A stretch of DNA of 64,000 bases from Pocillopora verrucosa (lineage: Eukaryota; Cnidaria; Anthozoa; Scleractinia; Pocilloporidae). Under the pieces are notes generated by a model. That model had not been told where the DNA came from and made no database searches. It worked only from the letters and a program-made list of their open reading frames with translations. This document shows positions 41,509 to 54,600 of the stretch, one piece after another (position 1 is the first letter of the stretch; every line of letters begins with the position of its first letter). The stretch is taken from the NCBI RefSeq assembly GCF_036669915.1, contig NC_089325.1, positions 6,325,400 through 6,389,399 on the forward strand. The letters run 5' to 3'. The position numbers and the translations under genes are program-made.

Positions 41509-42606
41509 TCATGTCTTAGGGCCTCTGTCTTTGGGACGTCTTAAGGACTTTTGCCGAATTCTGAGCTCGTCCACGATGTGCTTCGTGGAGCCTTGCCGTC
41601 GAAGATGTACTGACTGTTGACAGAAATTGCCAAATATCAATGATAAAAAATCATTTCAAAAAGTTAATTGACAAAGGGAGGACACCATACGATAAAGATA
41701 TCAAATGGCTTTGTAATAAATGAATAAAAGGGGTACGTTTCTAGGGAAACTGTGGTGCTGCGTCGTTAGGAGATATAACAAGATAATTTGACTCTATAAA
41801 TTCACCACCGTAAAGAGATAATAATTACAATAATAATATAATAATAACAGTCTTTACACAGGGGGCCCACGTCACTGGAAAGTGGTATTCTGTGAGGCCC
41901 TGTAGAGGGCCTCACATACTAAAGCTGACGTTTCGAGTGTTAGCCCTTCGACTTTTGCTGACAAAGGGATAACGCTCGAAACGTCAGCTTTAAAAACTCT
42001 TTACAATGGCCAATTTACATTATCAACTCAGTTGATAAAATCAAATCATTTGGTTAAGTAACAAACCTGTCTTCCAAGGAATAAAGGCGAATCGTCTCCC
42101 TGCGCGCCCTGTTTAAAGAAACAAACTTAGTAAGAATGTTTAGCGCTGGTAGAAGCAAAGAAAAGATTTCCATGTAACCCATATAATTCTCAAACAAAGC
42201 CTCTGTTCGAAACGTAATTTATTGCTGTCGCCGTTTAGACTAGTAGTTACCTTTATCAACAATCCCCCTGCAGAATTAAGTATGGAATTATGGGGAAATT
42301 ATATCGCTTATCAGCTTTTTTACCTCCGAATTTATTTGAGCTTGTTTAGTATTCTGTTATTTTGTATTCAAATTATAGTTTTTTCAAGCAATGTCCTTTG
42401 CTTTTAAAACAGCATAACGCACTTGAGAGGCCAACAAGCAGAGAGCTCGCTCAGGATAATTTCAACAACAATTCCGGAAGATCAAAAATATTTGTAGATC
42501 TCTTTTCATATCTTGTTGTACGAAGACTGTTTTTTACCTTTGGACCCACCAAGGAGTATAACACCTCTGAGTCCTGTGTGGGATCTGACCAAATGCCTTC
42601 AGGATG
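41509..42606 (-). CDS. ARAP C-terminal tail, last three exons
   Basis: Exons 42606-42538, 42108-42067 and 41613-41509, all phase 0. The first gives an acidic stretch (HPEGIWSDPTQDSEVLYSL). The last gives 34 residues, Arg/Lys-rich, ending RGPKT and a TGA at 41511-41509. The tail has no known domain. The two short exons rest on splice sites and open frame only, so they are less certain than the PH exon before them. Confidence 0.7.
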
Positions 42607-45600
42607 CTGAAAAAAATTCGAAAAAAGCTCGCGTGAGACAGACTGCTGATTTTCTTTAGGAAACACATTCCATGTGGTTATTGGAAACTTTCTCTTACTG
42701 CAGCTGTTGATTTATCACCTTTGGAGCATTTTTCAATTGAATGTCGAAAGTTATCCGAGACTTCTTTGGCTTTCCTCACCTTTGCACTGTGATTGGTCTA
42801 GTAAATACGCGCTAGTTATCGTTTAACCAATCAGGCACAAAACTATAGGCAATGGAGTCTTGGTCATTTCCGCGCTTCAAGCAGTTTCTTGTTTTCACCT
42901 TGAGTTCTCATTGGCTAATGATGATGTAACCTTGGTTCTGATTGGTTTCTGGGATTATTTTGGTATTGGTTGATTGACACTCAATTGAAAATTTCTTTCA
43001 TCTGCGTCAAGGTCTTCTGCTTGCCCCTGAATGCAGCTCAACAGGAGTTCTGGTTTTTAGTTGAACGTCTTCGCAATATTTCAAAGAACATGCAGCGAAG
43101 TATAAATTGATGTGGATCTCCCCTGAAACAAAGAACTATTCGCATATCTTAAAGAACTCGAACAAAAAAATTGAAACCTTGAACACGGCTCGACTCAATA
43201 TATTTTGTCATTCTTCTTTCTCGCGACTAGAAATATTTATATATTTATTAAGACCACGGTGTTAGAGTAAACCCAGAATTAGTTTCAACTGAATTCTTTT
43301 TGTACCTTCATGTTCAGTGTTGCAGCCAACCAACGGTTCCTATCATCCTTGTCTTTGGCACACATATACCTACAGCGAAAACATTAACAAAATCGTTTGA
43401 TTCGAATTAAGCGTCTAAAGCTGTAAATGTTTGTAAATCAAATCTAAATACATCTTGCCCGCGTCGCACACACTTGGCAATAATGTAGGAAACACGCACA
43501 AGAGAGCAGAAATTTCTCACTCCGACGTGCCTGACCTAATCCATATCTTTACCTCTGAGAGTGTCTTCTCTTTCCTCCGCCCCCCTAGTGTTCTCCTTGC
43601 TCTCTCCTCCCCTAAAGTAATCTGTTCGTTCTCTTTTCTTAACCCTCCCCTCCCCCGCTTTCTTTTCCTGCCTTCCTTTTCTCCCAAGTAACAACAGACG
43701 AAGCCATAAAGATGCTCTAGGTCTGATTAAATCTGCAACACTGGACGTTCTCGACTGTTTTCTACAAACCTGACAATGTCTTCCTGATCTGTTTTAACCA
43801 CAACAGTGAACCCGCAACTAAGAATAATAAAATAACCAAAAAATTCATGATAATCAGCCAACAGAATACAGAGCAATGCTTATGAATGCAGTTCAAGCTA
43901 ATGCACGCCAATACTTTTTTATACGCGCTATCTGAACGATTCAGCGCGAAGAAGATTTGCGCAAAGATTAAGCCAAAAATGACGCTCACACAAGGTTACT
44001 TTCTCATATCCTCTACTATTGAGTAGAAGAGCTCGGCAGTTGTTGACAACTAACGCAAAAAATTATGCATATGCCATTCTAATGATCATGTCAGTGTTCT
44101 CGAGTTCAATTTAGTTTGAAAATTACTTTATAAAAATCAGCCGTAAAAACAAATATGAAGGCAAGATTTTGTTTGCTACCCAAAACCTGATATATGGCCT
44201 GCTTCGCCAAACACATACCTCATTGTAACTCATTTGGTAGAGAATATCAACGCGAAAATCGGAAGATCTGGGTTTGAATTCTCCTAGGAAACTCTTTTTT
44301 ATTCTTATTTTTCCTTTTTTTGCTTTGCCTCAGGTTCGAGAAAAAGTTTTAATATTCTCTTTCAACAACTTTTGATAGGCAATGTACGCGACCTCACAAA
44401 TCCAGTTGCGACCGTCATGTGTCAGAATAATTGATTACCTAGTGTCCAGTGTTTTGTGGCTTTCTCGGCTGGAATACCCACATACAAAGTTAGTTTATGC
44501 AGTGGCCATTGTTCTGAGTCTGATTTGTCCGACTTGATGGCTCGTAAAATTGACTAAAGGTAAAGAAAAACCAAACAAAGTAAAACAGATAAAATCGCTT
44601 CAATTTTGGAAACAAAGCGTCAAATGCAAAAAGAACTTGTAACAAAGGGAATAGTTTGTACCCCACGTTCCTTGTTGACCGACATGTAGCCATTCTTCAG
44701 ACACACGAGACTCGGTTTCCAATTCTTTTTAGGATCCCGGATGTAGAGGGAGCCTTCGATCGAGAGGGTACCGACCTGACAACAGATGAACAACAAAAAA
44801 AAAACAATCAAACACAAAAATAAAACCAATATCACCGTTGAAAAAACAAACTTTTAAAAACAAGGACAGCTATATCAACAAGACATTCGAAACTTTTTCA
44901 GGGGACCTACGTCTCGGTCTGTACATCTTGAAAGAAAGATTTAACCAAAATTTAATCTTGTTATCCATCTATGTTTATCTTTGGCCTTCTTCCTTCCTCT
45001 TTGGTAGATTCGTCCCATGTTGTTTCTTTTCTTTCTGGTCAAACTACCTTTTTGTAGATTGTGTCGTGTTCAAGTAAGTTTTCATGTAATAAGAAGACTT
45101 TTAAACTCCTCCAAAATAAAACGACTCTAAGGAGAATACCAAATGCAGCCGGATTGACTGGATCACTGTTACTACTCCTGCTTGCGAGCGTGAAACTGAA
45201 AATCATGCAGCAGTTGAGGCATTTTTCCAGGTACATCACAATTAAGCAAAATCAAGCATCGCTGAAATCAAATCAATATTGCGGCAAATCTAAAATCACA
45301 TATGGACAGCGTAAAAAGACATTAATTTAATCGCTAAATACAGAAGCATTAATGATAAGGTCATCAGTTATAGCCTCAAATTTCAATCGGACTGAAGTCT
45401 CTTAAAATGTCACTTAATGAATCATGAGGACCTCCTCGAAACAGAAGTTTGTAGTAATTATTTCGTAGAGAATAAGTAAAATATTTACATATGGAGCGAT
45501 CTGTTCTGCGATGTAATTCTCTTTGACGATCAAGTAGTTCCCACTCCCCCAGTTTGCCGCGGTCATGACCTTCTCTCTGACTTGAAACGCTCGCTCTGAT

Positions 45601-48600
45601 AGAGAACACACAAAATAAGAAATAAATACTAATTTTGAACGGGCATGTTACTTAAAAAGGTTTGAAAATGTTAGAGGAGGAGCAAATTTTCAATTGAGAA
45701 TTAAAAGTAACCCAGAATTATTCTAAATTCGCTTCAGAGCCCACTTCAAGATTTCGAGAAAACTCGCTCCTCGCCCCACTCGCGTTTTGTTCTCGCGAGG
45801 TTTTCCACCTTCCACGCAGTTTTCTAGCTTCTCATTTGCTCATTTGCTTGTGATATGTTCCTTTGTTCTACACGGCCATTGTGATTACTTTGATTTGTGT
45901 TTCTAGATACAATGGAAGAGTACTATAGATGAGGTGACAGGAGACTGGAGACAACACTCACCCATGGCACCATTATCGATAACCTCAAACAGCACCCAGT
46001 CGATATCGGGCGATAGTGCCTTTTGAGAAACGATCTCTGCACGAAGTCTTCCTGCTGTCATCTCAGACGAAACCTGAGAGGGAAACATTTCCAATCAGTC
46101 CAAAACCTTAATTCTCCTTACGAACCAACACAGTGTTGTTATGGAGCTACGTTGCAGTTAAAGCATCTCACGAAAGATTTAAACTTCATCATTTGCAGCT
46201 TTGCTAGTTCCTACTTTACATAAATTGTGTTTATTCATTCTAAATAACTGTCAGCTCTTAAACAAACTGATACTGTCGAGAGAAGCTAATTATTGATCAG
46301 GAAAACACCACGGGGGATGTGTTACCTTCATTAAATGTGGATTGTCATTCTTCTCTTTTACGTAAATATCCAAAGTGAATTCTCCTCCGGAATTGTTTTG
46401 TTTGTCCTGTACATTGTGAGAAAAAAAAATTAGTTAAAAACATTATTCGCCGGAAAAGAAGAGAGGATTAATTTCTGTTTAAGAAATAAATCGGATTGAA
46501 ACGAAAAAAAAACAGGAAATGGCGTAGTTTTAAAACTAAGAAACTGCAAGAAAACAATTTTTAATTGAGTGTCAAAAGTAATCCAAGATTGTATGGGTTT
46601 TGATTTCAGACGCTCTGTGATTGGTCTAGAAAAGCCACTCCAACTGCTAGATCAATATGAGAAGCAAAATTGAAAACCACGTGACTTGGTGATCCGCGTT
46701 TTCCCGCGCTCGTGGTCTTGTGATATTTTCCTTCGTTATAATTGGTCGTTTTCGTTGCTCCATCGAGGCGCGCTCTAGGACCAAAAACTAAGACCAAAAG
46801 CTAAGAAAGCTTGCTTATGTTGCAAAAGTGTTACCTTCAATTCTATCAATTCTCGTATCTTCTGAGTGGCTTCTTCGATTACCTAATTAATAAATAAGAA
46901 AACAAAATTGAAAACACTGCAAAGATACCCGAGAACATAGCGAATCTAATGACAAGGTATTGGTTAAGTAAATGCTTCGTTCGAACCTGGGCTTTCTCTT
47001 CTTCTTCCTCACTCACCTTGAAAAAAAAAAAAAGAAAGAAAATTAATCATTATTGTAACTATCCCACTGGTGGGAGCCGAAGTTCCACTTGTTTACGAAA
47101 GGGCACAGTTTCGCTGATGCGCCAAATTTTCTTAAAGTCTTCCACAAAAGTGAGGCAATGAATTCTACCGCTTTATCTTTGAAGTAGAGTCTGCATACAA
47201 GACTGAAAAGAATGGCTTTCGGAATTGAATGCAGACTTTGCGTCTTAAACTAATGCTACCCCTCTGAGGTGGGATCCTAATCCATCGAAGGTTGACCACC
47301 TCCCTCCCCTCTCCCAGTGATTTTTCTGGTATCCCCGACACTTGCCTAGAACCCATTTTTAGCTCCTTTCTTATCCAATAGTAAGAGTAAGCAGGAAATT
47401 TTTTTTAAAATATGAACCAGGTCTATACCAGAAGGTACCTATCTCATACTTACGTCGAAGAGCCACTTATAATACGTGATCATGTCTCCAACAATGGAGA
47501 ATTCCTGATTAATTGAGGAATCGTCCATTCGCCCAGTCTAATTGAAAAAGATAAAAGATGAAGACAATTGCAACACGGTCAATCAATCAATGTGAAAAAG
47601 GAAGCCGTAAAAAGTAAAAAAGGAAGGCTAAATAAGAAGCTTTGAGAGTTCAATAGAATTTACAAATGTAAGCAACTGTAAGAAAAAAAGCTTTTCAAGT
47701 TGTGTTCACCAACTATTCACTGATTCTTCGATGACTTTCGTTACCGAATTATGTTCCAGCAACAATATGAACGATGCTTACGCTTTCATTGGACATCAAA
47801 GTAGGACCGAAGATCATGGCAATATTGGGCACTCCCATTTTGTTGACACTAACTAGCTCGGTCACTCTGAAAAGGAAGAAGAAAATTAATAACCAATATT
47901 GGGACATGGCAAAACAAAACCTGAATAAATCTCTCGTATATAATCCCTTGTAAAGCTGACTCGTTCTTCGCAAAAGTCACAAAAAAATTGATTTGGACTG
48001 TCCATGGAACAGGCGATAAATAAAACAACTCCCACGAGGTAATTAACAACTCCCAAGAAGTAATCAACAGAGCAGCTTATCGCCTTGAGCGTTAAGATCA
48101 GTTGACAAGTCATTGTTGTTTGATGTAGCTTTTCTGACTGAACTATGTCCCCAAACCCCAAGTAATGACACATAAAAGAAAGTGAGAGAATATGTATTTT
48201 TTTAGTTTAAGAAGCTTATCCATCGCAGTTTCCCCCTCGTCAGCAGTTCGTCAGGTTTCTCTGAGAGTTCGCCAGCTCCCAGTTATACCCCTGGGTGGAG
48301 AGTGGAGATCAGTACGAAAACAAGACGACCCGCTGGTCGGAGTTCCAACTGGACTTCCCAATCCTAAGTTCTGCCCTAGACCCCAGGCTGCTGGGTCTCC
48401 CAAGGCCGCGCGAAAGTAAAACTAGGAAATGTTACAGTGATTCTGGTTCGATTTTGATAGAGCGCAACCCCTATTGTCCCTACACTTACTTAGTCAGATG
48501 AGAGATAATCGCCTTAAGAGTTCCATGGTTCACTTTAGGAAGCTGGTTGATTAAAGATTTAATTGTCTGTAGTCTTGTATTATGGTCTTGAATCGCTAAG

Positions 48601-51600
48601 GGAAGAAGTAAATAAAAGGATAAATTAGCCAAGAAATGATACATTACCATAAACAACTACATTATCATTAATTACCACGCCCCGTTGCGAGTAGTATCTA
48701 ATGCACTACCTTCCGAAATAATCTCTTATTCGACAAATTGCATAGTGCTCGCGAAATACATGAACATGGCGGAGGGTAAAAAGTGCAGGGAAACCCAATG
48801 TACTTTTGACCGTGGTTTGGCAACTAATCAATGAGAAATGGGCCATATCTTTATCTTTATTAATTGCTTTAACAACGTTGCGCGAGCAATAGAAACTAAC
48901 AGAGCTATAGAATACGAAAGAACAAGAGAACTTGCCGAGGGCACTGAAGACGCGCAGGAAAAAACGTGAGAAATGTCAAGCGCGGGAAAATATGCGAGCA
49001 GTGAAAGGCGCAACAACCATAACAATCGTGCAAGGTGTGGCACAACCAAGACGTGATTAATACATCTGACGGGTCGTGAAAGAGCAGTGCGAGCTTTGTA
49101 GAGCCAACACAGAGTGCTGTTATTAAACGATCCAGAGAAATCTCGTTCAAAATACCCACGACGCTCAACACAATCTATTTATCCCCCTCTCCCCCCCCCC
49201 CCTAAAAAAAATTGATTCTTACAGCCAGCTGCAATGAAATGCTTGTACATGGTGCCAGGGATGACTGGGTCGGGAAGTTGTCGCAAGTATTGCTTCAGTA
49301 CTCCAGTGACGTCATGGACCCCGCATTCATCCAAAGTTAGTAACACGCTACCAGCGTCTAAGGAGAGATACCAATACCTCGGTATAAGACAACACGAAAA
49401 GTCCAACATAATGAACTACAGTTCTTTTTCAAATCACAAATCACTATGGATTTTTAGACAAATTTGATACCTTGATCAAAGGAAGTTCTCAGTTTTTTCA
49501 TTGTCAACTGCCCACCATTCACACGATAAACTCCTTCCATCTCGAGGCCACCTGGAGTGATCGAAAATATTTCATAGAATCGGTTATGACATCGTTAATC
49601 ATAACCATATCAAATTCCTCAAATTTAATTGGTGCATTAGCTGCTTTCTTAAATCGGACGCGTCTGTAGTCACACTAATCATTTGACATCAATTTTCCGC
49701 CTAAAAAAAATAATTACCATAAGTTTCGACAAACTGCAAACACTTTGCCACTAAGTGTGGGATTCCATCAGAACCAAGCCCTTGCTGACAAAGCAGAACA
49801 CCAAAAACCTGCGAAAATAAATAGTTTCAATTAGGCGGATGGGCTGGTCACACCATACCAATTAATAAAAGTCGAGTCATTTCTTTCAATAAAGGGAGTA
49901 AGTTTCTAAAGAAACTGTGGCTTTTATATGCAGAAAAACACGCATATAAACACACACACACCCCAAAATTTCTCCATTCGCTCTGAAAAGGGCTCACGCT
50001 CGAAATGTCAGTTTTGAAACTCTTCACGGTGGCCAATTTACGTTATCAACCCGGTCGATAATACTAAATTACTCAGTTCTTTCAGTCCCAGACTCTTACC
50101 TGTTTGCTTCTCAGAGCTGAATACCAGCCCTCCAATTCCTCTTCACTATCAGCCTTCAAACTATGCGTTCTATAAAAATCGAAAAATATATATGTATTTC
50201 CCGGACTCGCGACTCGTCGTTGTGTGGGCAAACTTGTAGAGAACGAACTTACAATAGAGAGGAACTTCTGGTCACCGTTTCTTTTGTACAGAAAAAAATC
50301 AATGTTTAGGTCCAGTTTCACATTTTCTTAGATAATTAGTACGCTTTTGCGAGTAAAACTCTCTCAAATAAGGACCTGAAGACAATTAACGAACACATTT
50401 AACACTTTAACCCCTAAGAGTGACTGGGATCTCCTCTGTCCTTACAATATCACCCCTGAATCATACATTAGAGTCACGAGAATAAGGGAAATGATCACCA
50501 ACTAAAGAACCTTTTGGTTGTTAAACAAATCCTTCTTGTTAGCACCTTTGGAAATGTATACAGAACAGTATAGAGAAAGTGACAACCGAAGTAAGTGCGC
50601 GTAAAGAATAATGCAAAAATCTTCTTACTTGTCAACCGTAACAATATCCAGTTGTAACTGCTCTCCCTTGGGACATCTCACTAGTGACGTCACTGTTCTA
50701 AGGTCAATCGTAACAAGATCGTCCTTGTCATGTGGCTGCGAACAAGTAAGCCAGCAGTTTTAGCAAAATCGGTTTATCATTCAAACAAAAGCAATTACAA
50801 AACTCGATTTTCTTTCCCTGAAGAAATGAACCAACGATAAAAAAAATTCCACTAACCCCTCTGGCATACTTTAAATGCCTGTCTTTCAACAAAAACCACC
50901 TTTTTCTCCAGCTCTACGATAAAATATGAAATCGCAGGTGTCAGCAAGTTGGTAACATTAGAACATTACGGGCCTCGGTGAGGAGATTTGATCTTAAACA
51001 AGCTCAGCAGGCTAAATTCAATAGAGATGAGAGAAAAATGGACGCGGAATATGGTGTTGGCAACTGTAGGTGGGAGCGCCGAGCAAAATGCAAAACAACA
51101 CAACAGTTTCCTTGACACGAACTGCGGATCAACATCAGTCTCTGGGCAACCGCCCACCTACCCCTCCCCTAACCCAACATTAACCTTAACTTGTTGTCAA
51201 TTGACTGTTGTTGAGTTAGGGGGGGAGGGGTAGGTGGGCAGTTGCCCAGATACTGATATTGATCCCGAACTGCAACCTCAGTTTTCGCTTTCCATTCTTG
51301 CGCGTCCGCTTTTCACCTCGTCTCTAAAATCAGAGCGTTTAAAACTTACTCCTTCTTTCTTTTGCAAGAATCCCTCTTTTTCATAAACTATTTCGATGGG
51401 AGCACTCTGAGAAGCCTGTCAAAGAAACAATCAACATCGTTTGATTTAAAAGGACTATTGGAATTATGGGATGACGAAATGAAATTAGCTATGTTTATCA
51501 GTACTTAAGGGTAAAATATGACGAAAACATCGATCCAATCCATTCCACAATTTTTGCAATTTAAAATTGAGTGTCGAAAGTAATCCATACTTGCATCAAT

Positions 51601-54600
51601 TTATTAAAATTTTATTCCACTTTGTGTCTTGAAATCTTGTGCCACCTTCTCAACCAATAAGATGCAAAAAATAATTCTGGCGTTTTCCCGCGCTAGAATC
51701 TGGTTGATTCAAGTTTTTATTGGCTCATTCAGGTATTCCTCTTCGTTCTGATTGGCCGCTGTGTGTACTTTGGGTTTGCTTTACGACAATTGATGAACAG
51801 CGCTGAATGTGTCCATCAATACCATATCGTGTATTACAGACATGACAGTCTACAATCTTACCTCAGTGTTAAGCGTCGCTGTTTGGTCATCACCTAAGTT
51901 CTGATCAGGTTTTCCTAAAGAAGAACGCAAGATTAGACCTCTTCCTTTGCAAAACTTGCAAACGATTCCAAAATGACAAAGACAAGGAAGAAAAGTAGAA
52001 AAAAATCAAGACAACACATACCTTCTCCACCATTCTGTCGGAGCAGTTCCTAAATTAAATAATGAATGAAAAACATCAGGAGATCTTGAAAACAAGTAAA
52101 CTTTAACGTCATTAAAACAAGCGGTTTTTCAGCCGGCGTTCAGCAAGTCGAGAAACAATACACAATTTACTCCTACACAAAGTACTCACTGCTTGAAGAG
52201 TTTGTCCAGCTTCTTCCGCCAATTCGAGCGCTGTCCAATTAAAAAGGAAAAAAAAATTTCAAAATTACAATCTCAGCGTAGCAAATCATTCACCATTTAC
52301 CTTAGGCCTTTCAACCGAGATACAGTCGAACCTGTATTAAGCGGCACTTAATTAAGCGGTCACTCTTTTCTAAGCAGTAGGTTGTCAAAGTCGCGAACTT
52401 TTTTCCCCGTAGTTACTATAATTTTCACCTCTACTAAACGATCACCTCTATTAGAGGGTCGTAGTCACCTTTGACTGAGTCCCAACAGCTTGTTTGTATT
52501 GTATTCTACCTGTATTGAACGATCACTTAAAGCGAAACCACTAAAATATTACTAAGAATAATCTCTCAAGTCGAATTTATTTCATGTTTATCTCCCGAAA
52601 TCATTGTCACTTCTTTGAGTTCAAATGTCTTCTCCACATTGCCGATTATCTTTCTTCATAAGACTGTTAAGAAAAACTGCGTTTTTTATTCTTTTTTGGC
52701 TCCTGTTATGTGGAGTTGTATTTAGCGGTCAACCTGCATCAAGCATTTTCCCCGCCATTCTCCGTGGTACAGGTTCGACTGTATCTGCTTTCAAAATTTT
52801 CTACTGAAATATACCCTACAGCCCATTACGTTCTCTTTAGTTGTTGGCGAAAGGGAAACCGGATTGAAAATTGAAAACTAAAAAAAAATTGTTTCTAGAC
52901 TTGGTTTGAAAGTAGGGAACTTATATGAAAGATTTTCACAACTTACGCGTTTTTTCGTCCTCAGCATCTGAGGCAACGTAACGAACCTGGCAAAGAAAGG
53001 AGAAAAAAATTAAAAGAGATTAAAAGTGGACATTTTTGAAAGCATCCATTATGAAAACTGAGAAAATAAAATATATATCTTCAGAGTAAAAATAACTCGA
53101 TTTTATCGCCACACCCCTACCAGTTCTGTTGCATGTCTCATCGATAATTTTCTTGTATAATGCTCGCAAAATTGTTTCGCCACTGGTAAGAAAAACTTTT
53201 AGCCGCGCTTATTTACGGAGGAGTAAATTAATTAAATTATACAGCAATAAATTATTATGGCGTTTCATCTTTCGATGTGGAAAATTAAATTTTCGAAAGG
53301 ATAACTTCCGAGGATAAAAATCTTTTCCAGCATAAATAAAGTCAAGGCTAATAAGTCTAGGATCATTGACTTACATCCACTTTGTTTAAAATTAGTTCCA
53401 TGGTGGATAAAATGTCCTTTGTGACCACAGTGTCCCGCAAGACCTACACCAAAACAAAGCGAAATTCGAAAATGACCATTGGTAATGTGCATAACAAACT
53501 GTGTCCGGTTCAAACAAAACAAGATGCAATTAATGCGGTTTCAAAATATATTTGACACGTGTAAGGTGAGAAACCACAAACGAGACGGTAGACCGGTCGG
53601 TAAAATTATTCTTTTTTAAAATTATTGTATTAACTCAAAGTTCGTTTAAAGATTTTACAAAACAAGATATAACAAATTTAGCAGCTGACGACATTTTCGG
53701 CGGGAGACTGATAAGGATCACACCGCAAGTCACAGAATCAGCTGTTAAAACCTGCCTGGCAGCCACAGATTTGGTGAAAAGTATGCATTAGTAGCGTGAC
53801 ACTTTTGGCGGGAGTCTGATACGGATCACACCTCAGGCCACAGAATCAGCTGTAACGCTGCCTGCTAGCCACAGAACTGGCGGGAAACACGCACGTGTCA
53901 CACAACTGCCCACTACAGTGACTATTCGCTGTCTAAAACTGCCTTCCGCCAAAGACTCGCCGAGAACTTATTCACATGACCGCTTAGCGACAGTTCAGGT
54001 GTTTCAAAAATTGCTTTCCTACCAAAGTTTTGGCGGACACTTCACACGCGTTAAGGAAGTAAACGGAGACGAAGTTTCCCCCGCCCAACTTCTGTCTTGA
54101 AATATTACAAAATGTACCTTTCCTAGCGCCTCAGGATCTCCAAAAGCTTGATGGTATTTGGCGTACTTCTTTTCCCAGTATTTGGAATAGATGAACTCTC
54201 GTCTCGCCGCACTAAAATAAATTTAAAAATTGGTATGTTTTTTTGCAATACTTAACACTTATTGCTCAGTTGGCTCGCTGTTACCGGGATTGAGGCTTTG
54301 AATGAAGTTTTCATTATTTGTTTTCCATGCCTATTTTCTTGTTTTAGCTTGTGCATATTTTTTGTTTAAATCTCGTAAATGGCTGGACGAAATTTCCCTT
54401 TTCCCATGTCAACGAACTGAAACATATGATAACAAGCTGGGAACGCATAAATCATACTTCTAAATTAACGAAACTAGTAGATAACAGTACAGACAGAAGA
54501 TTGCTAATCTAACAATTAAATACATTTGGAGACATGTTTATTGCAAACGGTGACGAGAAATATTTATGCTTGATTTCCCTCACATGGTTCGAACAGAGAT

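Noticed and set aside
44443-44486. Longer ARAP exon ending at a GT near 44443
   Set aside because: It breaks the frame into the next exon, where GFTVVVKT and the PH helix are clear; the GTATGT donor at 44485 keeps the frame.
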